A stretch of 60,000 nucleotides of DNA. Source: Cryptomeria japonica. Taxonomy: Eukaryota; Streptophyta; Pinopsida; Cupressales; Cupressaceae. Positions within the stretch are counted from its first letter, which is position 1. Every line of letters begins with the position of its first letter. Made by a program: the position numbers and the translations under genes. The stretch is from contig NC_081407.1 in the NCBI RefSeq assembly GCF_030272615.1, positions 269,921,870 through 269,981,869 on the forward strand, read 5' to 3'. The notes under the pieces were generated by a model. The model ran no database searches, had not been told where the DNA came from, and worked only from the letters and a program-made list of their open reading frames with translations. Positions 9,378 through 22,262 of the stretch are shown here, piece by piece.

Positions 9378-10374
9378 TGTTGAAATATTGCTTCTCCTTC
9401 TTCTATTGCATGTATTGGGATTTCTTTTATGAATCTTATGCTCAAATTCCCTATTATAGTTTCGTTTAAGAACAATTGTCTACCTCGCAACACCAATCTC
9501 TGTTCAATCACAATACTGAAAGATGAATCCTTGTTCATGCATACACCACTCTCTGATAATGCAAACACAATCTCGATACCTAAATTGCATGACAATATCA
9601 CCTATTTATACAATTCATCAACCTTGACAACAAGGTCGGCTAAACCCTCAACTCACAATTACAAAATTCATCACACGATGCAAAGATTGATCACCGGACC
9701 AATATAATGATATACATAACATAAAATGGACCTAAATCAAATTCCCAAACATGCAATACCACCTAAAATCTTGCCAAGATCAACCACAACACACTACACC
9801 ACTAGGAAAACCATATAACATGAAGAACATCACTAGATCAGAAAAATCACCAATACTGCGCACAATGATCAATACAAATCATCAAAACAAATAGGAATTA
9901 ATTAGAAAACACCAAAAAGCATGTTAGAATCATTAGATATAGTTGCACCAACACCAGTTATCAAAACTTCATTTGACAACGTCTAAAAACTCAAGAACAC
10001 TCAAACAACAACAACTGTCAAGAAGAAAAATAACTTGCGGAGCACCAAATCACGAACCATCTACACTGAAGATACACAAGACCATTCCAAACAATCTACA
10101 AAAGACTCAAATCAAGATCTAATCACACCAGAATATACCAAAGGAAATACTAAACTCTACAAAGCACTGATAAAAAAACAAACTGCAAAACTAGATCATA
10201 TGATATGATCAATTAAGCTTCCCAGATCACCAAAACCAATACAGAAGAATATAATGATAGTGTAAATACTCCATACACAAAAATAGGATCCCAATAAACT
10301 AATTTGCAATCACTAGAGCAAGAATATGATTACATCAACGAAACAACATATCCTAGCAGCAACAATGTCCAACA
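9378..10374 (-). mobile_element. Probable solo LTR, Ty1/copia-like, minus strand
   Basis: On the minus strand it begins TGTTGGACATTG (plus-strand end at 10374) and ends TTTCAACA (plus-strand TGTTGAAAT at 9378), giving the TGTTG...CAACA ends usual for copia LTRs. A minus-strand TATA box, GTATAAATAGG, lies at about 9601-9612. No internal region, primer site or PPT adjoins it. No matching 5-bp target duplication was found: the left flank is GTTTA and the right flank is a (TA)n array. The TG and CA ends are therefore an inference. Confidence 0.5.
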
Positions 10375-10403
10375 TATATATATATATATATGTGTGTGTG
10401 TGT
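10375..10403. repeat. Compound (TA)n(TG)n microsatellite at an LTR end
   Basis: A TA run passes directly into a TG run, starting at the base after the LTR terminus CAACA. Confidence 0.9.
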
Positions 10404-10640
10404 ATTTTTTCATAAGAACTTGGCTCGATAATAATATATATGTGCCTTATTGAGCTATCACACACTCACGTCCTAGTTAGCCAATTAGAGTTAAATTAGT
10501 GGGCATAGTGGTAAGTTGCCTTCGGTCGTTTGGGTGACGTTTTGTAATGTTATGGTTTGAATATCCTTGTTTGGAATGTTGGATTGAATCTCTATGTTAG
10601 GTTTAAGCCTTCATGCTAACATAGCTATTTATGTCAATCA

Positions 10641-10675
10641 ATATATATATATATATATATTTAATAATAATAATA

Positions 10676-10700
<25 letters not shown>
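10641..10700. repeat. Compound (TA)n(AAT)n(TA)n microsatellite
   Basis: TA dinucleotides, then about five AAT units, then TA dinucleotides again. Confidence 0.9.
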
Positions 10701-10706
<6 letters not shown>

Positions 10707-11370
10707 CTAATATAAATATATGAATCAACCTGCATTTTATTAATTCCGTGTATACCATATGTCAATTGGTCTTGGAGAGAGGGCGCCCACCATGAAAGGT
10801 GGCACACCCTACTCCAAAGGAGGGAGAAGCAGTGGTAAAAGCCTCCACCTTTTTACATGAACGCATAAGGTGAGTGCTTTACATGGTAAGGGCTAAGTGT
10901 CCATCAACCCCCACTTAAAAGGGAAGGATGTAGTGCATAGTGGTCGATACATTTAACCAACCAAATCGACATATTTAATAATGCAAGCATGTATGTGTAA
11001 ACACAACCATGCTCTTAGAAAATAAACATGGGTACAATAGTTAGAGTAAGCTTAGTCGATAGGCATGTGGTATTTAGATATAAAAACCTATTTGTTTAGA
11101 TAAATATTTAAGGATAACTAATAATTATTTGACTTCTTAAAATATAAATTGGACTCTATAAGTGTCAACCTTATAGATGTTTGAGAGCCACATATAAGCT
11201 TATTCAATAATATGACTATAGTGGTGGCATTAGAAGGATTACAGGTGGCAAATTTGGGAACTTAATTATATCATTATGTTTCTCAAATTTGTGTATATAT
11301 AGAGGAGCTCTTTCTTCTTTGAGAACACACCATTTTTTCATATCATTCATTTACTCATTATTCTTTTTTG

Positions 11371-11376
<6 letters not shown>

Positions 11377-11452
<76 letters not shown>
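11377..11452. repeat. (GA)38 microsatellite
   Basis: An uninterrupted 76-bp GA run. It lies about 85 bp downstream of a TATA-like site, so it would be in the leader if that promoter is real. Confidence 0.95.
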
Positions 11453-11455
<3 letters not shown>

Positions 11456-12579
11456 GTTAGTTGCTTGATTGAGAGTTTGATTGTGGATAAGTTGTGAACC
11501 TAGCGTGAATGTAACTAGGAGTTAGTATCCTCATGGAATCTATATTACCAGGCATGGGGATTCTATCTTTTCTTTTTATATTGAAAATATCTTTGAATGA
11601 AAGTATTTTAGGGATAGATGTTTTGAATCTTAGGTGATGCTATGATTGGAATTATGTTTATTTGTAGAATATGAAAACATGACTATGTTAAAAGCTTGTT
11701 ATTATCCACTATGATTGGGTATATGTATAAGCATGTTTTATGCATTGATAGAAGTTGTATACTTATGAACATCTCTTATTTGTGGAAATGATTGTTTAGG
11801 TTAATCTCGGGGTTAGGGTAATCCATGGATGGGAGTAACCTAATTTTAATCATCTTGTTATTTATTTTCATGGGAATGAAATGGGGTATAAAATAAATGA
11901 CCAATTACCAAATAGAGCAATGAAGTGGGTGAACATATGACTCACTCGAAGTACTGGGTGATGAATTCTTTGGCCAAATTAGTGTAGGTTGCCATTGTCT
12001 ACATTGTCGGTTCACTGTGATCCAGGAATACATACTAGATAGGGAACATCATACATGTAGGCTATAGCCAATGTATGGTAGCTCTAGTTATGTAGGACAC
12101 AACACTATGCTCATAAGTCTATTATTATGATGAGGTCACCAAACCAAACTCTTCATCAAAGGGTTGGGTCACTTATATTAGAAAAGGCACGGGGGACTAT
12201 GAAGTCTTGGTTGGGTGGAAAAGTGTTTGAGTGATGCTCTTCCTCATACAATTGGAGACCAAAATTTGAGGATGTATGACAAGGAGATTTGGACCATTTG
12301 TTTCTCTTATGTTTCATTAAGCTCATAGAAGCTTTATGTGTATTCAAATATTCTTAAAGTAAATAGAAATTTGAAAGGAAAATGTAAACACTTTCATATG
12401 TTTATGAACATGATATTGTATATGATTTTTGATGTAATGGAAAAGTTGAAATGATATTTATTTCAAATATGCATCTTGTTATGAAACAAAAAAAAGGAAA
12501 CATTTTATTACTTGGATGTTGGCAATTTATTTCTTTCATTTGTTAGTTAAACTTAGTAAATTAAATGGGTAGAACAATG

Positions 12580-14095
12580 GGCATGTTACAAATATAAAGG
12601 ATCGTAGTGACCATAAGGAGGTAAAATAGGAAGCTCATGATAAAGATAAACAAAGATCCAAAAACACCAAAGAAATAACAAGTATTTCAAGTACCTTTTT
12701 CCATAAGGAGGATGATGGATGGGGTTGATTGGTCTAATGCAAGGAAGTATAGATCCTACAAAGATCAATGATTGATACTAAACTAGGATTCCTATAACAA
12801 GATACACTTGAGACACCTAAAACTCCAGGGATACCAAAAAGATGACTGTTGAAACACCAACTAGATAGGGACACAGTCTTGATGTTACATGACCAACCAA
12901 CACAAAATATGGGATATAAGGATAGGTAGATACAAATGATCCTAGATGGAGACACACGTCTGACACTGTATACAAGACATGATTTACAAGATGTACAAGA
13001 GTTTGGGACAATGAATGATGAACCAAAGTAAAACGTGATGGTTCCCCATTTGAGATGAAAAGACATGACGGATTGATGGTTGATGAGGTGTTGCTGATGT
13101 GAGAATTATATATCTAGAAACAACTCAAGGATTGGGAAGTATTGGATTGAGATCAAGGCTTGCAACAAGGTTGGGAACAAGAACATGGATGTGACTGGAT
13201 AATTTTATTGACATTTGATGTTGGATTGCAAGGAGGAAGTGGACAGGATTTGCATGCAATGGTGGCTTGCAAGGAGCATTGGGATTGATGGGATGGATGG
13301 TAGTAGATTGCATGGAGGTAGCCAAGAGAAATATACCAATGACAAGGGATGTAGGAGGTGATGGAATGATATCAAAATACCAATTGGAAGATGGAGGATA
13401 TGATGATAAGGATTGGGAGATGAAATGATTATGAGATAAGGAAGGGGAGATGAAAGGATTTTGGATGAAGGATGAAAATAAATAAGGATTGAGAGAGGAA
13501 ATGATTATGGATGGAGGGATAGAGGAATTGGGAGAAAAGAATTGTTGGATAAAGGGATTAGTGGATGGATGGTGGGTGTGGAGGAGTTTTCAAGGACTAC
13601 ATCACAAAGAAAATAAGATGTCCTCACTTAGTATATGTTGTTTGTGATGACGCATTAGGAGGGATATGATAGCATGGATGATAAAGTGACAAGAGGCTGA
13701 GGGAAATGGATGGAATATAGGATGATGGGTGGATAAGGACTATAAAAGTATGTGGGAGGATTATATGGATGTGAGTAAGGATGGGTAGATATGGGGATAT
13801 ATGGATGAAAAGTGTGATGGGCAAATAGATGCCAAGAGGTGTCCAAAGCATGTATACATAGTGGCCTTTTATTTTTATCAATATCCAAAGGAGGATGAAT
13901 TGAAATGGATAGGAAACATGATGGGTATGGTAGATAGTATTGAGGGAAGAAGTGGAATGGATATGATAGTTAGAACTTCCCCCCAAGTGTGGAGAGCAAA
14001 AGGATAAAGGGATTACACATGACTCTTGTTTGCTAGGTTTTCATCATGGTACTTGTCCAAGGTGCGTGTTTGCCAATTTTTCACCATGGAGTAAA
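12580..14095 (-). mobile_element. Fragment of the element A family, minus strand
   Basis: On the minus strand, 14090-14020 carries the conserved module (GGTGAAAAATTGGCAAAC, CACCTTGGACAAGTACC, GATGAAAACCTAGCAAAC). As in element A it is followed by GTCATGNGTAATC, a CTTGGGG word and CTATCATATCC. The rest (about 13990-12590) is the same pyrimidine-biased CCATCC-rich sequence as the spacer after the 690-codon ORF of A. The open frames on this strand (for example 13624-13986, rich in Ile, His, Pro and Ser) are composition-driven and have no recognisable domain. Neither LTR was found. Confidence 0.6.
14020..14090 (-). repeat. Conserved non-coding module, copy 2
   Basis: Diverged copy of the module at 2799-2870 in opposite orientation, with both GAAAA-CCTRGCAAAC words and the CCTTGGACAAGTACCATG link preserved. 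Confidence 0.7.
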
Positions 14096-14591
14096 AGTTA
14101 AAGCCGTTGTGTGTGTGTGTGTGTGTGTGTGGAATTTTTATAAAAATTATGATAAATTTATTTATTTTAATCTTCTTGAAAAATTCTATTAGATACAAAT
14201 CCTATTAAAAAGATATACTATCTTTAATATTAAATACATTATTATCATTTTGATCTATCATATATAACAATTAAATTTTTTACTTAGAATATTATATCTT
14301 ATACCTTATAACCTTTTATGAATAATAATGTTAGGACAACTAGTTAACACACACACACACACAAACATACTCCATAGTTCACTAAATGATTATGAAAATA
14401 AGCTTATTCTCACTAATAATAAATTCACTACTTGTTTGATTAGACACTAATGACGTCTAGGATATAGGCCCTGTCTAGTTTTGTTGGTAGCTATTTTATA
14501 GTTTAAGGTAATTATCATTGTGTTTTATCATGAGTTATCTATAGTTATCTTTCTTGACATTACAATATATGTGTGTATCTATACACACACA

Positions 14592-14597
<6 letters not shown>
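14096..14597. other. AT-rich interval with short microsatellites
   Basis: Holds a (GT)n run at about 14108-14131 and a (CA)n run at about 14347-14363. Nothing else recognised. Confidence 0.6.
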
Positions 14598-14850
<253 letters not shown>

Positions 14851-17800
14851 TCAATTGACCTTGTTCTTACTTTTTGCCAATTTTTGGGGTACTATAGAGG
14901 CCAATCAAGGCGAGACTAGTACTCAAGAAGCAGTGGTTGAGACTAAACCAACCACATGCCATTTAATTCAAGGCATTGTGAATTGATCTCGGGACCTATA
15001 TGGGAAGATCCCAAATCCCTTAAACAACTATGTTGCCCCTTTAGGCTGACATTACAATATTACTAAATTAGTAGGAAGTCAAAGTGTAATATTTTTTGTA
15101 TTCTAATGCATTAATCTATTTGAATATTTGTACAAAATTATGAACACAATAAATATATTTATTAATAAAACCTCTTAATGAAATTCATGTGAAACCTATA
15201 ATCATTGAAGAGAAATGAGACTTGCTTTAAGTAGGAGACTTCAAGATTTGGAGTTTGATGGTTTTGAAAAAAGGGTACATGCAATAGAGGCATTGAAATC
15301 AATGAGACATATGCATTCAAAAATCCATAGAGGAGATTTAGCATTCTTGAATAAAATTGTAAGTTAGTCCAAGTTATAGGTTTGATACCCTATCTATATC
15401 ATAGCAATTCCAAAATTTATACTTGCATTCAACATACCTCTTTGCTTGATTATGAGTGTGTCGCTAGGGGTTTATTGATAGGGTACCTCTCATAGACCCA
15501 TTGTCCCTAACACTAAATACAAATCAAATCCTTGCACTAATGTTAGCTTGTTGTATAAGATCAAATGTCTCATGAATTCTCAACAATGGTTCACTTAAAT
15601 AGGTAATATTATAATATAGAGGCATTCCTATTAAAAAGATAAATAGTTCACTCAAATCCAACTTCTGAAAGTATTATCATAATCGATCACAAATTGATCA
15701 TATATAACATCTTTTGACAATATTACTTTGTCACTCTTAACAAGTAATCCACCTATCACTATACTGCATCCAATTATGAACAACAAAATGCATAAACTAT
15801 GAACTAATAAGTAAACTATGGTTTTGTGTAAATTTCTTATCAAAGTTAAGATGAGGATTCATATTTGATGATGTTATAATAACATAAAAGATATTAAACA
15901 CTCAAGACAAGATGACTATCACTCCTAAACATACCTTGAAGCTATTTTACAATTGTTTCTATTTAGAAATCATAATAATAAATGTAGTACTAGAAATAAT
16001 GAATAAACCTATTAAAACACATTAAAATTTTATGAAAATATTAAATCTATGAGACATAAAGAGTGTAATAATCTATACAAGTGAATTGAGCTATTCTACC
16101 CATGCACCATAACTATAGTCAATATCTAATAATAAGCTAGATGTCTACATCATTAGAATCAAATAAAGTACCTTAGACTAGCATCAAAATATATAGTATC
16201 AATATCCATACATATGTGGGGCCTCACAACAATAGTAGCTAGGTCATGGAATCAATTTTTGATGGGATTTTGAAAGAATTAGGATACTCAAACTCCATTT
16301 TTTCAAGGTGAATATGGCATGCAACAATTTCTATTTATAGGCAATTTGTCAAATGTATGAAATTACCTATTGCATTTATTGGAGGTGGGGGTTGGAGTTC
16401 GATGGCGAGGTATTATCTAAAATAAAAGACCCAAGGGGTTAGGGGTTGGAGGTTGGACATTGGAACCTCGATGCCTAATCCTCAAAAGGGAAAAGAATGT
16501 CAGGGGTTGGGGTTCAAAAGGCTCTTAGTTCACCTTTTTGAAAGGTGACCTTGGGATTCTCAATGTTCGACATTCAAAAAAATAAAAATGAAAGAAGAAA
16601 AAAGAGGTAAGGATCTATGGTCGAGGGTAAATTTTCATTGAGATGACTAGGAGAACCTACAAGCTTAAAGCCTGATCTTTGACACAAAGACAAAAGTAAA
16701 AAAAGGGCAAGGAGGGAAATAAAAAAAGACACTAAGGGGCAAAAACATTAGGGGAACTAAGAAAAAGAGAGGAGGAGTCCCCACTTTGCCAAGTGGCAAA
16801 GATGGGCGTGAGTGTGAGACACAACACAACCATAATAACAACTCAATTCATTTTGTTGATGTAAGCCACTATAATAAAATAATATTAGTATTGAAAGTAA
16901 ATATTATTCCTAAATGCCTCTAGGATATTAGTTGTATGTTTAGGAAGATTTCTTGGTCGCAACCATGCATATCTATTTCACTACATTTGTTGGCATGAGT
17001 GTAATTCTGTGCTAGATGATAATAACAACATTTTAATAAATGTTGTATTGTAATGATCTCTCATTTTTGTACATGAATATGTAAAGTTACATTGTGGATT
17101 ATTAAAGACATTTTGTTATGGAACTCCATGTTCACTATTGTGTGTAGATACATGTCTTCTCATTCTCTTATTTTAGATTGATCCTTCTTAATGTGTTGTG
17201 ACTTTATTGTCCAATAGATAGACATCAATCTAAAATTATTCACCAATCTCAAATAATGAAAAACATAAATTAGTAGTTTAGGAGTAGGACTAGTTTTTGT
17301 ATATGCATAACCTTATATCACAACCAAGGATTCATCTTCAAAAAATGATTAGTGAAATTATTTCATGTGGGTTATGTGTGCATATTTATATTTTCTATAT
17401 AGGGTTTATGTGTAGCCCATTGCTCTTATCTCAATAAGAGTCTTTAGGACCAAGGCATCACGTTGGATTTAGCTGTAATTGTTTATTGATTGTATATTTT
17501 GCATGATTTTAATATTTGTTAGGGCATACCCTTGGGAACTCCCTCTTGAGTCTAAAATAAGCTCTAAATGTAGGAGATCTAACATGCTCTTATAGAGTTG
17601 GCCATTGAACCTTTATAGTCCATTGATGAGCTAATTTCACTTGCATGATGACAACCCTAAACTTGTGAGTGAAAATAAAATCTAGGAAGTTCCAAACAAT
17701 ATTTTTGAGACCTATACTCTCAATTTAGAAAATTTACCATATCGGGGATGGGAAGGCAATTGAGTTCCCCTCAAAAGATGTAGCTATTAGAGAACTATAA

Positions 17801-20800
17801 AATCCTAAAAAAATATTTCTTCCCCACAGGATGTAGTTATTAGAGAATGATAATATCCTAAGAGAATTTTTGCTTCACACAACATTGATCACGAGTTTAT
17901 ATTATATAAGTTTCATGGTTTTGAGTTATCTTGTAATTATTACACATTGTTCATGTAAATTATTTGAACAAATTTTGGCATTTGAGAGGTTGGACACCTA
18001 AATTACAACTATTTTAACAATTGAATACATATCATATGGTATAGAATGTTGGAACAACTAAAGTTAACTTGCAAGATCAAACCATTCCACAACCAAAAAT
18101 ATGCAAGATAACAATATTATCACATAAAGTTTTGATAAAGTAAGACTATGAATTTGATCAAACCCTTCAAGGGTGAGATGCGTGAGGGAATATTAAACCA
18201 GATGTAGGGACACATAAACTCCACACAAGATGAGGCGAATGGTAAAAATTCTCTCTAAGTGGTCCTAAGTATAGTGTGAACAAAACCAACCAAATAAAAT
18301 AATAACTAGTTGGGTAATTATAATGATGGAAATATGAGCCTTAGTCTAGGAATGAAAACTAAGATCTTATTCATTCACTTTCACTTTCATTGATCTTTCA
18401 TTGGGGGAACAACCAATTAGGTTCAAATTTAGTTCTCAAGGAAAGATAAAGACTTTGATTAATTGTCCCCCTTTTTAAATTGAATAGTGTGTTTGATATC
18501 ATATGATTTTGATATGAGTATACAAGATCTAGGTAGAATAATGGAAAATTGACAAGATTTAGTATAAAAGGAAAGGTTTAGAACTAGAAGCCAACAAAAA
18601 AATACATATCTAGAATCACGAGACACAGAGGAACCTATGATATAGCAATCTAGAGTTGAAGGTGTTGGACTGTGAAGATTGACATCCTATAATGAAGGTG
18701 TCTTCATCAACATAAAGCTTTGGATTTTGAATCAGAAGGCTCATAGATATTTCCCTCAAAAATCATCCTAAACATGTTAGACATGTGTGCTAATTGATAT
18801 GGTCTAGGGATTTTTGGCTGTTCAAAGTTTGGGATTGTCTGTCTTAGTCTTCTTTGTGCAATTTTCAAACTTTGATTTTTAGATTTGTACTCGTACACAC
18901 AAAAAGGAAAAAGTGTTTGTTTTGTATAGGGGCTTTTCTAAGTCAAACCCCATGCTGGTGTTTCGATCTCCACAACTGTTAATGGTGATGTGAAAAGAGA
19001 GCTTAGCCTTGGTAGGACAAAAGCTAAATCATAATTGAAATGTTGAATTAACAAGACTATACTTTTAGAGTGATAATGGTGATGATGCAATGCTCTTTAG
19101 ACAAATTCTCCAAGTGTTGATGCTATACGATGACAAAACATAACATGATCCATCATGAAATCATACTTGAAGCCATATTGTTGTAGCTTGCTACCCCTTG
19201 TACTCAAATATTCTCTTGAATAAATAAGAAATTAAAATATAATTTCTAGGTAGGTTGGTGATTAGTAAATAATTTCCTTATATAGGGTTCTAAAGGTATT
19301 TATGAGTTTAGGATGACTTCCAATAGTAAAATGAAAATATTGAGCTTGACTAAAAAATGACAAGAACTAACACTTGCACACATTTGAATTTGGGTCTCTT
19401 TTGAAGGGACTAAGGTGCTAGTCCACTCAAAAAGAGACTAGAAAGAGTGGTTGTAGAGCATTAGGGTCCAAGACATAGGGCTTGGTATCATTCTTATCAT
19501 ATGACAACAATAGGATGTGATAAGGCTCAAAATAGGATTGAAATGACTTAGGAGAAGAAACTAAAGTAAGAGTCCAAAAAAGAGTGTGAAATTTTAAGGT
19601 GATACAATTTACGACACTATAGTAATAACACTTTTCAAACTAGCTTATACAACATTTTTAACAAATCATGAAATGAACCAATTAAATTTTTAATAAATCC
19701 CAAACTATAGATCATGACTCCCTTCTTTACTAAGCCTGCCCTCTACTACAAAAAATTGATAGCTTTGGTTGTCTTTGCTATGTTGAACCAATCTTTTGAG
19801 TGGGGATGACTTCTTGAATTCACAAAGCTACATTAGATCAAGATATGGATTGTGAAACTAAACCAAGCATTCAAGATAACCTTGAATGATTACCATCTCT
19901 TTCATCAATCACTAAACTCCAACTCAATATTACATCTTGTCAATAAATTATGAATCAAAATATAAATAAAGTAAGAAACGAATTTAAAAAATATTACAAA
20001 TCCCAAGTTGAACATGTGAATATTGAAAACTCCACAATATGAATTTCAACCTACAAGGTTTTATACAAGTTGAATCAAAACATAACAAATCAAATCTAAT
20101 CATTTTTATATAGCTCTACAAAACATAAATTTAGCCAACCACTTTAATTTGGGCTACACTAACCTTAAGAAATTCAAATCCTACATTCCCATCTAACATA
20201 TCATGTAAGCCACAAATTGTATTGAAGTGTAATCTAATCTATTTTAAGTTTAAAATAGTCACTTTACAACTATGTGATGATGGATACCACAAGAAAGGAT
20301 GAAAGAAACAGATGGTATATATAATGATGAAATGACACAACCAAATCACATAAATAATCAATACAAATAAAATTGTAAGAATGTTGACTTTAATATAGAA
20401 TTAGACCTATTGACATCCACAATTTTCTAGAAAAATAATTAACTTGATTGATTTTACTTGCAAGGGCAATCAATATGGGAGATTTTCAAGATCCGAGCAG
20501 CCTCATGAGATTTGTTGAAGAAGTCTATAAAATAATTTCAAAGAAGCCATGGTGAACCTTGCATTTTTAGTATTAAATGTTAATGATTTACTATAATATT
20601 AAAACAAAAAATAGCAATAGTAGCATGGCATATATCACTCTTCATACCTTATTCCATTCGAAGAATGAAATGCATCATGATTAAATATTGTTTTCGACAT
20701 GACTTACTGCAGGTTCCCATTTTGCTTCTTTAAGTGCTTAAATTTATAGGAAAAATGATAAATTGAAATCTTTCCCTATTTTAGTGGAGCATACAGTGCT

Positions 20801-21381
20801 TTAAAAAGAGGGAAGGGTGAGAAAAAGTAGCAATTGCATATTACAAAATTGATATGTGGCTCGAAAAGTTTCTTTCCCTCATTTTTATTTGCCTCCAATC
20901 TTTTTTTTTTTAATTTTACTTGCAAAAATGATTATTAATGATTTTATTAAAAAATAAAATTTAAGATAATTCCCTAAATATAAGAAACAAAATTAAATAT
21001 CCATGGGGTCACCAAATCCACAAATTGCTACTTAAAAAATTGAGCAATCTCTACTAGCCAAAATAAGCTAAGAAGCCATATGGGGACTTGCCCTTAAACT
21101 CTACTTCTTCATAGTTTCATCAAAATATTTTGACAATACACTCAAGGAGGGTAAAAAACTCTATTGAGAAAAAATATGTCCATCTACAACTTGTATTTGT
21201 CTTTCAACTGTCTACTACTCGTGAAGTTGGGTTTGGAATTGTTTCAAATTAAAACAAATGACAACAATGCAAGCAACACATGAAAATGTTGGTTCCATAA
21301 GTTAGTAGCAATTATAACTGAAAATGGTAGTAAAAGGATCACAACAAGCATTTCATTGTGACAAAAAATGACAAGGTTAAA
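14851..21381. other. 6.5 kb with no recognisable gene or element
   Basis: AT-rich, with stops in all frames and no LTR ends, primer sites or long repeats that I could pair. A minus-strand TATA-like GCCTATAAATAG near 16340 and a G-rich stretch at 16380-16520 are the only distinct signals. The minus-strand 63-codon open stretch at 18707-18898 has mixed composition but no recognisable domain. This is probably very old, diverged repeat sequence. Confidence 0.5.
16435..16456 (+). other. G-rich stretch, possible two-tetrad G-quadruplex
   Basis: GGGGTTAGGGGTTGGAGGTTGG has several closely spaced G-runs, and related G-runs occur at 16383-16394 and 16501-16512. It resembles degenerate telomere repeats but has no regular period. 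Confidence 0.3.
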
Positions 21382-22262
21382 GTTTTTTTTTAACTAAAAA
21401 GGGGTAAACATTTATTCAACACAAAGAGAATTATTGAAAAAGAAGGGCCAAAAGCCTATCAGAAAATATAACCTTACATAACCCTATCTTCATCAACTAA
21501 TTACTCCAACATACAAGACAATTCCAAAGATAATTGTCCTCTATCCACAATATTCCAACCTTCCCTTCGATTAGAAGCCCATTTGGCCAAGCAGCTCGCT
21601 ACTCTATTCTAATCCTTCAGAATGAGAGTAAAACTAACAGATTCCAAAGAACTGTACAACCTTCAAATTTGTCTAATAACTAAGACCGAGTTCCAATTAA
21701 AATAATCAAACTGCAGCTCATTTAGAAAAGTCGCCACCACTTGTGAATCGAATTTATAAATAATCCTTTTCAAGCCAAGAACACAACCTCTCTCCATGGC
21801 ATACAAATGGCGAGAGCCTCCATATAATTATTTGTATAAAAACCTTTATAAATTGAAAAGATAAACTAATCAAAATCAAAGCTATCATGCCCTACACTAG
21901 ACCAATACCAACATGACCAAGATTCCCCCTAGAAGAACCATAATTATTTATCTTTAAAACCCCTTCAGGAGGAGGGTGTCATTGACCCATCTGATCAATC
22001 TTCTACAGAGGTTACCTACACCTATTCCTCTGAGCTTGCCTATGACTCACTCCAATAGAAGGATCATCGATTTGAATAGGAAATTTGAATTGATTATAAA
22101 TAGCAACATATCCTACAATATCAAACTTTGCCAAGATAGTCCCATGAAGAGTATGAATAATTTTCCACCAAAAATGTTGAGCAACTATTTTAGCACCTTG
22201 AAAAAATTGTTGATTTATTTCCAACCAAATATGTCAAATAATTAAAGTGGGTCCAAGAACCC
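21382..22262 (-). pseudogene. LINE (non-LTR retrotransposon) 3'-end relic with RNase H domain
   Basis: Minus strand. From 22260 downward it reads a linker typical of plant LINE ORF2 between the zinc-binding and RNase H parts (IWHIWLEINQQFF, WWKIIHTLHG), then an RNase H domain: PPPEGVLKIN, GSSRGNLGHVGIG, TNNYMEALAIC, FDSQVVATFLNELQ and NRVASCLAKWASNRR. The first catalytic Asp of the usual N-x-DGSSRGNPG motif is Tyr here, and several stops and frame changes are present. The strand ends in an A-run (plus-strand T9 at 21383-21391), the expected poly(A) tail. The 5' part is missing, as is usual for LINE copies. No endonuclease or RT is present. Confidence 0.8.

Larger units (their letters stand above)
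10404..12580. other. Unassigned AT-rich region, possibly an old LTR
   Basis: No coding region. It holds microsatellites at 10641-10700 and 11377-11452. TATATATAGAGG near 11293 followed by a pyrimidine-rich stretch looks like an LTR or gene promoter on the plus strand. A candidate LTR end GCATGTTACA lies near 12590, but no matching start or target duplication could be fixed. Confidence 0.3.

Noticed and set aside
18707-18898. 63-codon minus-strand frame as a gene
   Set aside because: Mixed composition but no domain, start context or neighbours; kept only as a remark in the unassigned region.
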